Below are positions 1 through 8,886 of a stretch of DNA of 38,523 nucleotides, piece by piece; within the stretch, counting starts at the first letter, position 1; the number at the start of each line of letters is the position of its first letter. Under the pieces are notes generated by a model. It was given only the letters and a program-made list of their open reading frames with translations, made no database searches and was not told the DNA's origin. A program made the position numbers and the translations under genes. Origin of the DNA: an uncultured Bacteroidota bacterium (lineage in GTDB: Bacteria; Bacteroidota; Bacteroidia; Flavobacteriales; Flavobacteriaceae); NCBI GenBank assembly GCA_902628605.1, contig CACONV010000007.1, positions 1 to 38,523 of the forward strand. Direction: 5' to 3'.

Positions 1-790
1 TTGTGACTATATATGGTTTTTTTTTCAAAAAGCCATTTAGAAGTCCAAGTATACTCCAAAATAAAAAAGATAAAGATTTTTTAATTAAAAAACCTTTCAG
101 GCAAGCAAGAGTACCAACGATAAGACCGTATCGCATTTTATAAAATGCCTGACCTTGCATAAAAGAGGTGTTTTTAGAATAAAGGTTCCCTATTGGCCTT
201 AAGTGTTTCACTTTTACATTATTCAAAACTTTCACTTCGAATCCATAGTACATTGCAAGGATTTCGTCAATTGTATCCCATCCCATCTCTGGAATCAGAC
301 CTCCAATTTTTCTATAGCATTTTAAGCTATACGCTTTTAACCCTCCACGAACGTGATTCTTTTTCATTGGGTGGGAATTTTCCCATTTGCCTTCTTTAGA
401 AAGTTCAATTAAAATACCACCTACAATTCCAATTCTGGGGTTTGAAAAAGCATTAATTATTAAATGAAAATATTTGGGGGGAAGTACTAAGTCGGCATCT
501 AATTTGAAGACGAATTCATAGGGCTTAGTCAATTTTGAATAGCCAAAAAGAAATGCATTTACCACTTTTGCCCCTGGCATATGCTCAGCTGAAGATTTAT
601 AACTGAAAACTTTTATGAAACTATTTTTTTTTTGGTAATCAAGCATTATTTTTTTTGTTCTATCATTTGAATTGTCATCAATCAATATTAATTCTTCTGG
701 CAATAAATTTTGAGAACAAATGGATTTTAAAAAAAGTGGCAAAAATTTTTCTTCGTTATGGGCTGGTACAACAATGCTGAAGGATTTCAT
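1..790 (-). CDS. Glycosyltransferase family 2, partial (3' end beyond window)
   Basis: This is a GT-A fold glycosyltransferase that probably adds a sugar to a cell-surface polysaccharide or lipid-linked precursor. I translated it by hand. It starts at the ATG at 790-788 and stays open for 263 codons to the window edge, so the C-terminus is missing. The N-terminus has the family 2 signature: VVPAHNEE at residues 7-14, an IDDNS motif at 37-41, and a D-x-D metal and nucleotide-sugar site (KLDADL, D98 and D100). The last visible part is rich in Leu, Phe and Lys and could be a membrane-associated tail. It starts directly after the rfbD stop, so it is the last visible gene of the dTDP-rhamnose operon. 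A rhamnosyl or other hexosyl transferase is inferred from context; the donor cannot be read from the sequence. Confidence 0.88.
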   Translation of the reverse strand, partial: MKSFSIVVPAHNEEKFLPLFLKSICSQNLLPEELILIDDNSNDRTKKIMLDYQKKNSFIKVFSYKSSAEHMPGAKVVNAFLFGYSKLTKPYEFVFKLDADLVLPPKYFHLIINAFSNPRIGIVGGILIELSKEGKWENSHPMKKNHVRGGLKAYSLKCYRKIGGLIPEMGWDTIDEILAMYYGFEVKVLNNVKVKHLRPIGNLYSKNTSFMQGQAFYKMRYGLIVGTLACLKGFLIKKSLSFLFWSILGLLNGFLKKKPYIVT

Positions 791-1579
791 TTATATTTCA
801 GTATTTTTTAGTGGGCTATATGAAGGTCGTTTAACCACCTTATAATTAGAATCAATTGGTATAATTTTATTAGGGTAGTTGTTTTCATTAACTATTTTAT
901 TTGCGAAATCATACCATGACATAACTTCTTCTCCCGCACAATGGTAAATACCTTTCTTGGGTAAGGAAGTGATGATTTTTATAATAAAATCAGCAACCTT
1001 TTCTGTGTTTGTTGGAGTCCCATATTGATCTTTAACAACTTTAATTTCATTTCCGATGGATGCTTCGCTTAAAATATTTCTGTAAAAATTACGTCCAAAA
1101 TTTTTTGAATATAACCATGAAGTTCTAATAACGTATCCAAAATTAGCATTAGCCAAAACATGCTTTTCGCCCAAATACTTTGTCATTCCATATGCATTCA
1201 AAGGGTTTGCTTTATCATTTTCCTCATATGGTCTTTTTTTGGCACCATCAAACACATAGTCAGTTGAAATATGTATCAATATAGATTCGTTGATATTACA
1301 AATCTGTGTTAAGTTTTTAACACCTTCTACATTTATTTTAAATGCTAACAAAGGCTTTTTTTCAGATTTTAACACGTCAGTAAAAGCAGCACAATTAATA
1401 CAAAATTTTGGATTATACTTTTTAAATGCTGCCTGAATTTCGCCAGTTTGGGTTATATCAAGCTCTTCTCTAGAGAGAAATATCCAATCAAAACCGTATT
1501 CCCCTGAACATCTCTTCTGAAGTGTCTTTCCTAATTGACCTTCAGACCCTGTAACTAAAATCTTTTTATTATTTAGCAT
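791..1579 (-). CDS. rfbD: dTDP-4-dehydrorhamnose reductase RfbD/RmlD, short C-terminus
   Basis: This enzyme does the last step of dTDP-L-rhamnose synthesis, the NAD(P)H-dependent reduction of dTDP-4-dehydro-L-rhamnose. It is an extended SDR protein: the nucleotide-binding loop GSEGQLG is near residue 11, STDYVFDG is mid-protein, and the catalytic YxxxK is YGMTK. It overlaps rfbC by 11 bp. At 262 residues it is shorter than usual (about 285-300). It stops after RPSYSPLKNTEI, where family members normally continue with some 20 residues ending in a Trp-containing helix. The next gene begins immediately after the stop, so there is no hidden remainder in another frame. The core looks intact and I infer an active enzyme, but the missing tail is a real oddity. 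Confidence 0.92.
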   Translation of the reverse strand: MLNNKKILVTGSEGQLGKTLQKRCSGEYGFDWIFLSREELDITQTGEIQAAFKKYNPKFCINCAAFTDVLKSEKKPLLAFKINVEGVKNLTQICNINESILIHISTDYVFDGAKKRPYEENDKANPLNAYGMTKYLGEKHVLANANFGYVIRTSWLYSKNFGRNFYRNILSEASIGNEIKVVKDQYGTPTNTEKVADFIIKIITSLPKKGIYHCAGEEVMSWYDFANKIVNENNYPNKIIPIDSNYKVVKRPSYSPLKNTEI

Positions 1580-2111
1580 TTTTTTTGAATAATGGCCAAT
1601 TTGAATCTTTATCGCTTAAAATAGCATCTTGTTTTGAAAATGGCCACTTTAGATTAAGTTGGGGGTCAAAAGGTCGGAATCCCCTTTCAAAATTTGGCAT
1701 ATAGGGTTTACTAACTTTGTATATTACCCTTGCATAGTCAGAAGTGACTGCAAAACCGTGAGCAAATCCGGAAGGAACGAATAGTTGCTTCCCATTTTCA
1801 TGAGATAACTCAACACCATATGAATTTAAATACGACGAGGAATCCGGTCTTAAATCAATTACTATGTCCCATATTTTGCCACTCAAAACTCTGATAATTT
1901 TATTTTGTGAGTATGGTTCTTCTTGATAATGCATTCCTCGAATAACTTTACTTCGTGAAAAAGACTCGTTCTCTTGGACGAAGTGATTAGAGTAAATTTT
2001 TTCTTTTAAAAGATTGTGGTTGTATGTTTCTAGAAAATGACCTCTCTTATCTTCAATAACCTTCTCTTTTAACAAATAACAACCTTGAAATGGGGAGTTT
2101 ATAATTCTCAT
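1569..2111 (-). CDS. rfbC: dTDP-4-dehydrorhamnose 3,5-epimerase RfbC/RmlC
   Basis: This is the cupin-fold epimerase that converts dTDP-4-keto-6-deoxyglucose to the 4-keto-L-rhamnose form, the third step of the pathway. Visible family marks are DKRGHFLETY near the N-terminus, the active-site His in VIRGMHYQ, GKIWDIVIDLR, and VPSGFAHGFAV. I chose the ATG at 2111-2109 (180 residues), which starts MRIINSPFQGCYL as family members do and begins one base after the rfbA stop. An ATG at 2141 would add ten residues with no family counterpart and overlap rfbA by 29 bp. The 3' end overlaps rfbD by 11 bp, consistent with translational coupling. Confidence 0.93.
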   Translation of the reverse strand: MRIINSPFQGCYLLKEKVIEDKRGHFLETYNHNLLKEKIYSNHFVQENESFSRSKVIRGMHYQEEPYSQNKIIRVLSGKIWDIVIDLRPDSSSYLNSYGVELSHENGKQLFVPSGFAHGFAVTSDYARVIYKVSKPYMPNFERGFRPFDPQLNLKWPFSKQDAILSDKDSNWPLFKKNAK

Positions 2112-2112
2112 T

Positions 2113-2970
2113 CTATAGATTCGATTTGAGAAATTCACCATATTTGCTCTCCGCCATAGATTCGACCAAAATAGATAAAGTCTCTTTTGTTATAAGATTA
2201 CTTTGAAAAGCGGATAATTCTGGTGAGCCTACCAATATGCCTTTCCTTTCCTGGAGTGTCTCCACAAATTGATTTGCTTTCATTAACGAATCCACCGTGC
2301 CTGTATCTAGCCAAATCGTATCTTCGCTTAGTAGTTTAACTTCAAGATTCGAGTCTTTAAGAAAAGCTTTATTAATCTCTGTTATTTCTAACTCACCTCT
2401 TTGTGAAAAATCAAGACGTTTTGCCTTTGAAACCACACTAGAATCATAACAATAAATGCCGGGGACAGCGTACGGGGATTTCGGTGTTTTAGGCTTTTCT
2501 TCAATACCAATTGGATTAAAGTTATCATCGAATTCAATGACTCCATATCTTTTAGGATTGCTAACTCTTAGAGCAAAAATGAATCCCCCTTTTAAGTCTT
2601 TTCGTAATAAAATCTCATTCTCGAAGTTACCTCCGAAGAAAAAATTATCACCTAAAATTAGGGTCACACTGGAATTTCCAATAAATTTATCTCCAACTAT
2701 AAAGGCATCCGCAAGACCTTTGGGATAATCCTGTGACTCAAAATTGAAGGAACAACCCCATTGAGAACCATCACCTAAGAGTCTTTTAAAAATTGGTAAA
2801 TCGTCTATTGTTGAAATAATTAATATTTGTTTAATCCCACATTTGATTAGTGTGCTAAGAGGATAATATATCATAGGCTTGTCATAGATGGGTAAAAGCT
2901 GTTTACTAACTGATAATGTCATAGGAAATAATCTCGACCCTGTCCCCCCTGCTAGAATAATTCCTTTCAT
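2113..2970 (-). CDS. rfbA: Glucose-1-phosphate thymidylyltransferase RfbA/RmlA
   Basis: The first committed enzyme of dTDP-rhamnose synthesis; it joins dTTP and glucose-1-phosphate to give dTDP-glucose. The nucleotidyltransferase loop GGTGSRLFPMT lies at residues 8-18. It is followed by the family segments LPIYDKPMIYYPLS, LILGDNFFFG, the EEKP loop and a WLDTGT motif. The length (285 residues) is normal for the short RmlA form. The stop lies one base before the preferred rfbC start, and seven bases separate it from rfbB upstream. It is the second rfb gene of a minus-strand cluster in the order B-A-C-D. Confidence 0.95.
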   Translation of the reverse strand: MKGIILAGGTGSRLFPMTLSVSKQLLPIYDKPMIYYPLSTLIKCGIKQILIISTIDDLPIFKRLLGDGSQWGCSFNFESQDYPKGLADAFIVGDKFIGNSSVTLILGDNFFFGGNFENEILLRKDLKGGFIFALRVSNPKRYGVIEFDDNFNPIGIEEKPKTPKSPYAVPGIYCYDSSVVSKAKRLDFSQRGELEITEINKAFLKDSNLEVKLLSEDTIWLDTGTVDSLMKANQFVETLQERKGILVGSPELSAFQSNLITKETLSILVESMAESKYGEFLKSNL

Positions 2971-2977
2971 AAAGTTT

Positions 2978-3988
2978 TTATTTTTTTAAATTCAGAAAGT
3001 GAGACACGGTAAGCTTTAAATTCTCCTTGAAAGAGGAGTTTTTAAATATTTCATGGTCAGAGAAAATTTTACTTGTCCTAAGGGAGTATCTGAAATCATG
3101 ACCTTTTCTGTCCTTTACAAATTTGATTCTATCCATATATTTTCTTTTTCTTTTATCAGGAATTAATTTATCAATAATTTCAAGAATCAATTTACAAATT
3201 TCTAAATTAGACATTTCGTTAGATCCTCCGATACAATATTCCTTTCCAGGTTTGCCTTTGTTTAAAATTAATTTAATTGCATTGCAGTGATCCTCAACAT
3301 AAATCCAGTCTCTAATATTGGATCCGTCAGCATATATGGGTATATCTTTATTTTTTTCAACGCACGAGATTATTTTTGGAATTAATTTTTCCTTATTTTG
3401 AAACGGTCCAAAGTTATTCGTACAGTAAGATATAATCGTCGGCAAATTAAATGTTTTGTGAAACGCTTTTACGAAATGATCTGCACTTGCCTTTGAGGCA
3501 CTATATGGGCTGTTAGGAGAGTATGGAGATTTTTCATCAAAAGAACTAGTAAAAGATAAAGACCCAAAAACTTCATCAGTAGAGATTTGGTAAAAAACAG
3601 AGTTTTTATATTGGCTTTTTAGCGTGTTATTTTCCTTAATCCACAGCTTTTTTGCTTCCATTAATAAATTTAAGGTCCCTTTTGTATTAACATCTAGAAA
3701 CAGCTCCGGATTTTGTATTGAACTGTCTACGTGGGACTCTGCGGCGAAATTTATTATAATATTTGGCTTGTAGGTTTGAAAAACTTTCATAAGGTTATCT
3801 TTGTTTTGAATATCTCCTTTAACAAGTATAAAGTTGTTTTTCTCAAAAATACTTTTTAATCTCCCGTAGTTGGAGGCATAAGTCATTTTATCAAAAACTA
3901 TTATTTGGTTAAAAGATTTCTCGTCTTTTATTTTTCTCAAAAAATGTCCGCCTATAAAACCCAAACCGCCTGTAATTAGAACATTCAT
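2978..3988 (-). CDS. rfbB: dTDP-glucose 4,6-dehydratase RfbB/RmlB
   Basis: The second step of the rhamnose pathway: NAD-dependent oxidation and dehydration of dTDP-glucose to the 4-keto-6-deoxy sugar. It is an extended SDR protein with GGLGFIGGHF at residues 7-16 for NAD binding, the catalytic STDEVFG segment (Thr-Asp-Glu triad) and YSASKASADH with the YxxxK pair. DNFGPFQ-like substrate-binding text appears as NNFGPFQNKEKLIP. Length 336 is close to the family value of about 340-350. The start ATG shares its first base with the stop codon of the upstream GH3-like gene (TAATG), which suggests coupled translation in one operon. Confidence 0.95.
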   Translation of the reverse strand: MNVLITGGLGFIGGHFLRKIKDEKSFNQIIVFDKMTYASNYGRLKSIFEKNNFILVKGDIQNKDNLMKVFQTYKPNIIINFAAESHVDSSIQNPELFLDVNTKGTLNLLMEAKKLWIKENNTLKSQYKNSVFYQISTDEVFGSLSFTSSFDEKSPYSPNSPYSASKASADHFVKAFHKTFNLPTIISYCTNNFGPFQNKEKLIPKIISCVEKNKDIPIYADGSNIRDWIYVEDHCNAIKLILNKGKPGKEYCIGGSNEMSNLEICKLILEIIDKLIPDKRKRKYMDRIKFVKDRKGHDFRYSLRTSKIFSDHEIFKNSSFKENLKLTVSHFLNLKK

Positions 3989-5478
3989 TATCTAATGATT
4001 TGATTTTTAAGTTGATTAACGATTTTTCTGTCATTAGAAAGGTGGGGTACCTTGTTTTGCCCCCCTAATTTCCCTATCGATTTCATATAGTTGTTAAATC
4101 CACCTTTTTTTATTTTTGTGATTCTAAGGGGTGATAATATTTTGCCTTGAATAAGATCCTTATAATAAATATTTTGTCTTTGCATTATATTATCAATTAT
4201 GCACTCTATTTCTTCTAAATTATCATTTATTTGTTCAAATTCAATAAACCATTCATGAAATGGCAACCCAACTTCAGGAGCAACCTGAGGGGCAACTGTG
4301 AATTCGCGTATTTTTGATTTTAATTTTGATGATGCCTCTCTTATTGCTGTTTCCACTTCCTTGGCAATTACATGTTCTCCAAATGCAGAAATAAAATGTT
4401 TAATTCTCCCAGTCACAATTATCCTAAATGGTTTTATTTCAGTAAACTGAATTGTATCGCCGATATTGTATCTCCATAATCCTGACGAGGTTGATATTAT
4501 TAAGGCATAGTTCTTTCCAACTTTGACCTCCGACAAGGGTATATAGTTATTGTTACCCACTAATAAATCCTTAGTTTCAATAAATTCATAATATATGTGA
4601 TTGTTTAGTATCAAAAGCATAGACTCATTGTCCATTTGGTCTTGGTAGGCAAAAAAACCTTCAGATGCAGGGTAAACTTGTATTGAATTAACTTTCCTTC
4701 CAATTAATTCATCAAATATTTTTTTGTAGGGTTTGAAACTAACTCCCCCATAGATAAAAAGAGAAAAATTTTCAAAAACGTTGCCAACTTTTTGGCCACT
4801 TTTTTCAATAATTTTTTCAAAATACATTTGGACCCAAGGCGGAATACCGCTTATTAAAGTCATGTTTTGATTCATTGTTTCATCTACAATGGCATTTATC
4901 TTTTCTTCCCAATCTTCTATGCAATTAACATCCCAACTTGGCATTCTAGATGATTTCATGTAAAAAGGAACATGGTGGGCCACAATGCCGGATAATCTCC
5001 CAATTTTAATCCCTTTTTTGGTCTTTAACAAAGGTGAACCTTGTATAAATATCTGTTTACCCTTTATAAAACTTGTATCACCACTATTTAAAATATACTG
5101 CAAGATAGAATCTCTAGCAGAGTTAATATGTGTTTTAATTGCATTTTTAAATATTGGAATGTTTTTAATCCCTGATGTAGTGCCGCTGGTTTTACTAAAA
5201 TATACTGGTTTCCCAGGCCAAATGACATCACTTTCTCCCTTCATTATTCTATCAATATAAATTTTAAATTTCTCATAATCTCTGATAGGGATTGAATCTT
5301 TAAAATCATCATATCCTTTTATTTCCTTAAAAAAATGTTGTTGACCAAATAAGGTGTTTTTGCCGTTATTTATTAAATTTTTTAGTGTTTTGGATTGTGC
5401 TTGAATAGGGTTTGTTATCCAAAATTGGTTTTTGGAGATGATATAACTTGCAAAACTTTTGGCGATTTTATAGTACAT
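3988..5478 (-). CDS. GH3 auxin-responsive-promoter family protein (acyl-adenylate/amide ligase)
   Basis: A member of the GH3 branch of the ANL adenylate-forming enzymes. Plant members join amino acids to acyl acids; the substrate of the bacterial ones is unknown to me. The P-loop-like ATP site SKTSGTTSG is at residues 95-103. Further conserved pieces are a YPASEGFFAYQ motif and WRYNIGDTI, which includes the Gly-Asp that contacts the nucleotide. The length of 496 is normal. It lies 8 bp downstream of the M23 peptidase and overlaps rfbB by one base, so it is in the middle of an envelope-sugar operon. A role in modifying a lipid or surface glycan is a guess from this position only. Confidence 0.85.
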   Translation of the reverse strand: MYYKIAKSFASYIISKNQFWITNPIQAQSKTLKNLINNGKNTLFGQQHFFKEIKGYDDFKDSIPIRDYEKFKIYIDRIMKGESDVIWPGKPVYFSKTSGTTSGIKNIPIFKNAIKTHINSARDSILQYILNSGDTSFIKGKQIFIQGSPLLKTKKGIKIGRLSGIVAHHVPFYMKSSRMPSWDVNCIEDWEEKINAIVDETMNQNMTLISGIPPWVQMYFEKIIEKSGQKVGNVFENFSLFIYGGVSFKPYKKIFDELIGRKVNSIQVYPASEGFFAYQDQMDNESMLLILNNHIYYEFIETKDLLVGNNNYIPLSEVKVGKNYALIISTSSGLWRYNIGDTIQFTEIKPFRIIVTGRIKHFISAFGEHVIAKEVETAIREASSKLKSKIREFTVAPQVAPEVGLPFHEWFIEFEQINDNLEEIECIIDNIMQRQNIYYKDLIQGKILSPLRITKIKKGGFNNYMKSIGKLGGQNKVPHLSNDRKIVNQLKNQIIR

Positions 5479-5486
5479 ATTGTATC

Positions 5487-6359
5487 CTAGGGTGAAAAAT
5501 CAATAAAGTCTTCAGGGTCTAGAGGATAGCCGTCATTCCATAATTCAAAGTGCAAATGATATCCTGTAGAATATTCTCCTGTGTTTCCTACAGTGGCTAT
5601 CACATCGCCAGCTTGTACTATGTCTCCTTGGGTATTGTTTAGCGATTCATTGTGCTTGTAAACTGATAAATAGCCCTGCTTATGTTCTAAGATTATGACA
5701 TATCCTGTATCCGAAGACCATTCAGAAAAAATCACAACCCCACTTGCAACTGATTTTACTGGTTCATTCTCCTTTGCAACAATATCAATGGCAAAATGTT
5801 TTTGTGATGGATCAAATTTTTGGGATATATAACCTGATAATGGTGAAAAAAACAAAAACCTTTCATCACTTATCGCGTTACTAATTACACTGTATTTGTC
5901 TTCTTGTTCTACAATTCTTCTTAATAAGGAGTCTTCCTTAATTTTTTTTGAGTTTAATTTAACTTCAATGTTTTCAGTATCTAGTTTAAACTCCCTTTCT
6001 TTAAATTCTTCAAATTCAATATCGCCTGTTAAAACTCTCTTTATAGAGTTTAATTGACTTAAAGATTGGTTATATGAAATTGTAAGAGAATCTAATTTAC
6101 TGGCATTTAAAATCGCTTGTTTTCTCATCAAATTAGATGCGTACCCTGGGATAAATTCTTTTAATGAAGTAAATGATACTATTAATAGAACGCTTGTTAT
6201 TAAGAATGAAAATAAAAAAGTTGAAATTATAACTAGATTAAGAATTGATAATCTGAAAAAAAACTGTTCTTCATAATTTTCCTCATTGAGAATCACAAGT
6301 CTATACCTACTTAGAAGTTTTTTTGTTATTCGCTTCCTGAAATTTGGCTTTTTTTTCAT
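5487..6359 (-). CDS. M23 family metallopeptidase, membrane-anchored
   Basis: A LytM-type zinc endopeptidase that likely cuts peptidoglycan cross-bridges in the periplasm. The order is a basic cytoplasmic N-terminus, one transmembrane segment at about 37-63, a charged coiled-coil-like linker at 80-165, and the peptidase domain at 172-290. All expected zinc or catalytic residues are present: H188 and D192 in HFAID, H236 in YKHN, and H268 and H270 in HLHFELW, so it should be active. It is the first gene of the minus-strand run leading into the GH3-like gene and rfbBACD. A -7-like box TATCTTTA (one base off TAnnTTTG) lies at 6368-6375, 8 bases before the ATG. Confidence 0.9.
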   Translation of the reverse strand: MKKKPNFRKRITKKLLSRYRLVILNEENYEEQFFFRLSILNLVIISTFLFSFLITSVLLIVSFTSLKEFIPGYASNLMRKQAILNASKLDSLTISYNQSLSQLNSIKRVLTGDIEFEEFKEREFKLDTENIEVKLNSKKIKEDSLLRRIVEQEDKYSVISNAISDERFLFFSPLSGYISQKFDPSQKHFAIDIVAKENEPVKSVASGVVIFSEWSSDTGYVIILEHKQGYLSVYKHNESLNNTQGDIVQAGDVIATVGNTGEYSTGYHLHFELWNDGYPLDPEDFIDFSP

Positions 6360-6440
6360 GAATCAAGTAAAGATAAACAATCCTATAACTATGGTGTTTT
6401 ATATTAACAGGGTCTGTCTTTTAAAATGCAAAAATATGAT

Positions 6441-6448
6441 TACATTTG
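6441..6448 (+). promoter_or_regulatory. Bacteroidota -7 promoter box for tatA
   Basis: TACATTTG matches the Bacteroidota sigma-A -7 consensus TAnnTTTG exactly and lies 15 bases before the tatA ATG. No clear -33 TTG is seen at the usual distance. Confidence 0.55.
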
Positions 6449-6463
6449 TGTAAATAAAATATT

Positions 6464-6646
6464 ATGAATCTTTATAACATAATTTTAGCCTTTAGTTTCC
6501 AAGAAATAGCAATTATTTTACTAATAGTCCTTTTGCTGTTTGGTGGAAGGAAAATCCCTGAATTGATGCGTGGACTTGGTAGTGGAATAAAGGAATTCAA
6601 AAATGCCTCTAAAGAAGAAGAGTCAAATCAAAAAAAAGAAAAATAG
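6464..6646 (+). CDS. tatA: Twin-arginine translocase subunit TatA/TatE
   Basis: A small inner-membrane subunit of the Tat pathway, which exports folded proteins. The 60 residues show the whole TatA architecture: one transmembrane helix at about 11-27, the conserved FGG hinge at 26-28, the amphipathic helix [17 protein letters not shown], and a short charged tail. It is divergent from the M23 gene and converges on the DUF4837 gene with only 6 bp between stops. TatB-like length is excluded by the short tail. No tatC is present in the window. Confidence 0.92.
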   Translation: MNLYNIILAFSFQEIAIILLIVLLLFGGRKIPELMRGLGSGIKEFKNASKEEESNQKKEK

Positions 6647-6652
6647 TTTTTA

Positions 6653-7615
6653 TCAATTATTGGTTGAAATGGTCGATAATATCGAATTTAACTCAAACAT
6701 GTAATCTCTCTTCGATACAGAGGGGGCGAACGCGAATCCTTCTACGATAACCCATTCATTAGATTTTTCATCTTTTAAAATATAATTTATGAATGGCCCA
6801 CCCATAAAGTCGTTTTTGACCTCCCACATTCCTTTTGTTTCAAAAATTATTTTTCCTCCCATATTTAATTTAAAAAAATATGGCCTGTAGTCTTTTTCTG
6901 TTATCATATATGTTCCTTCTAAGCGTCCAGGTATATTTATTTTACCAATGGAATCTCTAATTCTTATGACATCGTTTAGTTTTGGAGGATCACTTATGGT
7001 GTTTAGAGGCAGTCGATAAGAAATTATATTTAATGTGCCTTTTAAAATTTGTTTCTCCAGCCAAATGAAATTAAAAGTGTCTTTAACTTTTTTATAAACA
7101 CTTGGATAAACTAAGTTTATTCTCATTTTTTTCCTTAAGACATTGGATTTGGAAGGGGACTTTTTAATCCTTCTAATTTTCTCTTTTCTCTCTCCCTCTT
7201 TAATAGTATTAATAATTAAAGGTTTGTTTTCAATTAGATAGTTGATTAATATGTCTTCATCTTCTCCTTGAATTAAAAAAAATAGTTGCGGTTTTGAATA
7301 GAGGTTTTTATAAATTCTAAATTTGTTTGTAGTGTCTTTTTGAAAGTAAAGTATATTCCTGGAATGTCTTGAAAACCCGTTAAACTGTTTTGGGCTGATA
7401 TTGAAAAATTTAAAATTTGGCTCATCTATTGGGAGCCCCTGGTAAATATCCCCAACTATATTTCGTGTACTTTCACCTAGTCTGGACTCCCATTCTTTTT
7501 CTTTCATAACTATAGAAACATTATTAATATTTCCACTCGATTGAGGCAGATATGGTGTATTTTTCACTTTTTTACAAGATAAAATAACGAGAAAAATAGG
7601 TATTAGTTTTTTCAA
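6653..7615 (-). CDS. DUF4837 family lipoprotein
   Basis: A predicted lipoprotein of the Bacteroidota-specific DUF4837 family; the function is unknown. The signal peptide is short (KKLIPIFLVI) and ends in a lipobox with Cys at residue 14 (ILSC), followed by Lys residues. The mature part is soluble, about 305 residues, with a basic central stretch. The start is a TTG at 7615-7613: the upstream in-frame stop leaves no ATG, and the next ATG, about residue 36, would remove the lipobox. It lies 4 bp downstream of pgk on the same strand, so it is probably cotranscribed with it, and it converges tightly on tatA. Confidence 0.75.
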   Translation of the reverse strand: MKKLIPIFLVILSCKKVKNTPYLPQSSGNINNVSIVMKEKEWESRLGESTRNIVGDIYQGLPIDEPNFKFFNISPKQFNGFSRHSRNILYFQKDTTNKFRIYKNLYSKPQLFFLIQGEDEDILINYLIENKPLIINTIKEGERKEKIRRIKKSPSKSNVLRKKMRINLVYPSVYKKVKDTFNFIWLEKQILKGTLNIISYRLPLNTISDPPKLNDVIRIRDSIGKINIPGRLEGTYMITEKDYRPYFFKLNMGGKIIFETKGMWEVKNDFMGGPFINYILKDEKSNEWVIVEGFAFAPSVSKRDYMFELNSILSTISTNN

Positions 7616-7619
7616 AATT

Positions 7620-8804
7620 TTAATTTAAAATAGCTTCGATGCCGGGTAAAACTTTTCCCTCTATGCTCTCTAACATTGCTCCACCGCCTGTAGATACATA
7701 GCTGAATTTATCATCCATCCCGAAGAGTTTAATTGCCGATATAGAATCTCCTCCTCCAACCAGAGAAAAGGCTCCACGCTTAGTTGAATTAGCAATTGAT
7801 AAAGCAATTTGTTTGGTGCCATTTTGAAAGTTTGACATTTCGAAAACGCCTAAGGGTCCGTTCCATAAAATTGTTTTTGAATTAAGAATGGTTTCATTAA
7901 ATTTTTTAATTGTTAATGGTCCAATATCTAGACCTTCCATATTTTTTGGAATATTATATATGTTCACTGTTTCTGTGGCAGAGCTATTGGAGAGTTTTTC
8001 TGAAACAACCACATCATGTGGAAGATGAACTTTAACATTTTTATCTTTGGCCAATAAAAGAATCTTTTGAGCTTCATCTAAGAATACTTCTTCAACCAAA
8101 GAATTGCCTATTTCTCCCCCTTGTGATTTTATGAATGTATAGGCCATTCCTCCACCTATTATTATGTCATCAACAAAATTTATTAGATTTTTTAAAATCT
8201 GAATTTTAGATGACACTTTAGCACCCCCTATTATCGATAAAACTGGAGCTCGTCCATTCTTTAAGACCTTTTCAATGGCCTCTACTTCTCTGTGAAGTAA
8301 GAACCCCATGGCTTTTTTTCTCTTAAAAAGGGTTGGAAGAATTCCTGTGGACGCATGATTTCTGTGTGCTGTTCCAAATGCATCGTTAATATAGACATCG
8401 CCAATTTTGGATAATGCCCTGGCAAAGTTGACTTCTCCCAATTCTTCTTCCGGATAAAATCTTAAATTTTCTAATAGGATAACTTCTCCTTTTTTTGCTT
8501 CGCGGCATGCTTTTTCAATTCTTTCCCCGATACAGTCATTCAGAAAAATTATCTTTTTATTTAACAATTTTTCTAGTTCTCCAACAATGTTTTTTAATGA
8601 TAGATTTTTTTCATATCCGTTTGGTCTTCCCATGTGCGAAATCAAAATACAGGCCCCTCCATTTCTGAGGATATGCATAATAGTATTCATTGAGGATTTT
8701 ATTCTTGTATTGTCTGTTACCTCAAGGTTTTTATTCATTGGAACGTTAAAGTCCACCCTGACCAAAACTTTTTTGTCTTTTAAATCTAATTCCGAAATTA
8801 ACAT
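7620..8804 (-). CDS. pgk: Phosphoglycerate kinase
   Basis: The glycolytic enzyme that transfers phosphate from 1,3-bisphosphoglycerate to ADP. Family marks include RVDFNVPM near residue 17, the substrate-binding SHMGRP, LLENLRFYPEE, the lysine-containing GGAKVSSKI, WNGPLGVFE and the C-terminal GGGDS. The length of 394 is standard. An exact -7 promoter box lies 14 bases upstream. A lipoprotein gene follows 4 bp later. The gene is divergent from the DNA polymerase III delta prime gene, with an 82-bp shared intergenic region. Confidence 0.97.
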   Translation of the reverse strand: MLISELDLKDKKVLVRVDFNVPMNKNLEVTDNTRIKSSMNTIMHILRNGGACILISHMGRPNGYEKNLSLKNIVGELEKLLNKKIIFLNDCIGERIEKACREAKKGEVILLENLRFYPEEELGEVNFARALSKIGDVYINDAFGTAHRNHASTGILPTLFKRKKAMGFLLHREVEAIEKVLKNGRAPVLSIIGGAKVSSKIQILKNLINFVDDIIIGGGMAYTFIKSQGGEIGNSLVEEVFLDEAQKILLLAKDKNVKVHLPHDVVVSEKLSNSSATETVNIYNIPKNMEGLDIGPLTIKKFNETILNSKTILWNGPLGVFEMSNFQNGTKQIALSIANSTKRGAFSLVGGGDSISAIKLFGMDDKFSYVSTGGGAMLESIEGKVLPGIEAILN

Positions 8805-8818
8805 TAAATTTTTTGGTT

Positions 8819-8826
8819 CAAATTTA
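8819..8826 (-). promoter_or_regulatory. Bacteroidota -7 promoter box for pgk
   Basis: On the minus strand this reads TAAATTTG, an exact TAnnTTTG match, ending 14 bases before the pgk ATG. I see no clear -33 TTG at a 17-20 base spacing. Confidence 0.5.
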
Positions 8827-8886
8827 ATTATAGTTTTTATATTACGTTTAATAAAATTAATATTAACGCTATCATCAAAAATATAA

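Noticed and set aside
2111..2141. Longer rfbC start at 2141
   Set aside because: It adds ten residues with no family match and overlaps rfbA by 29 bp; the ATG at 2111 gives the typical N-terminus.
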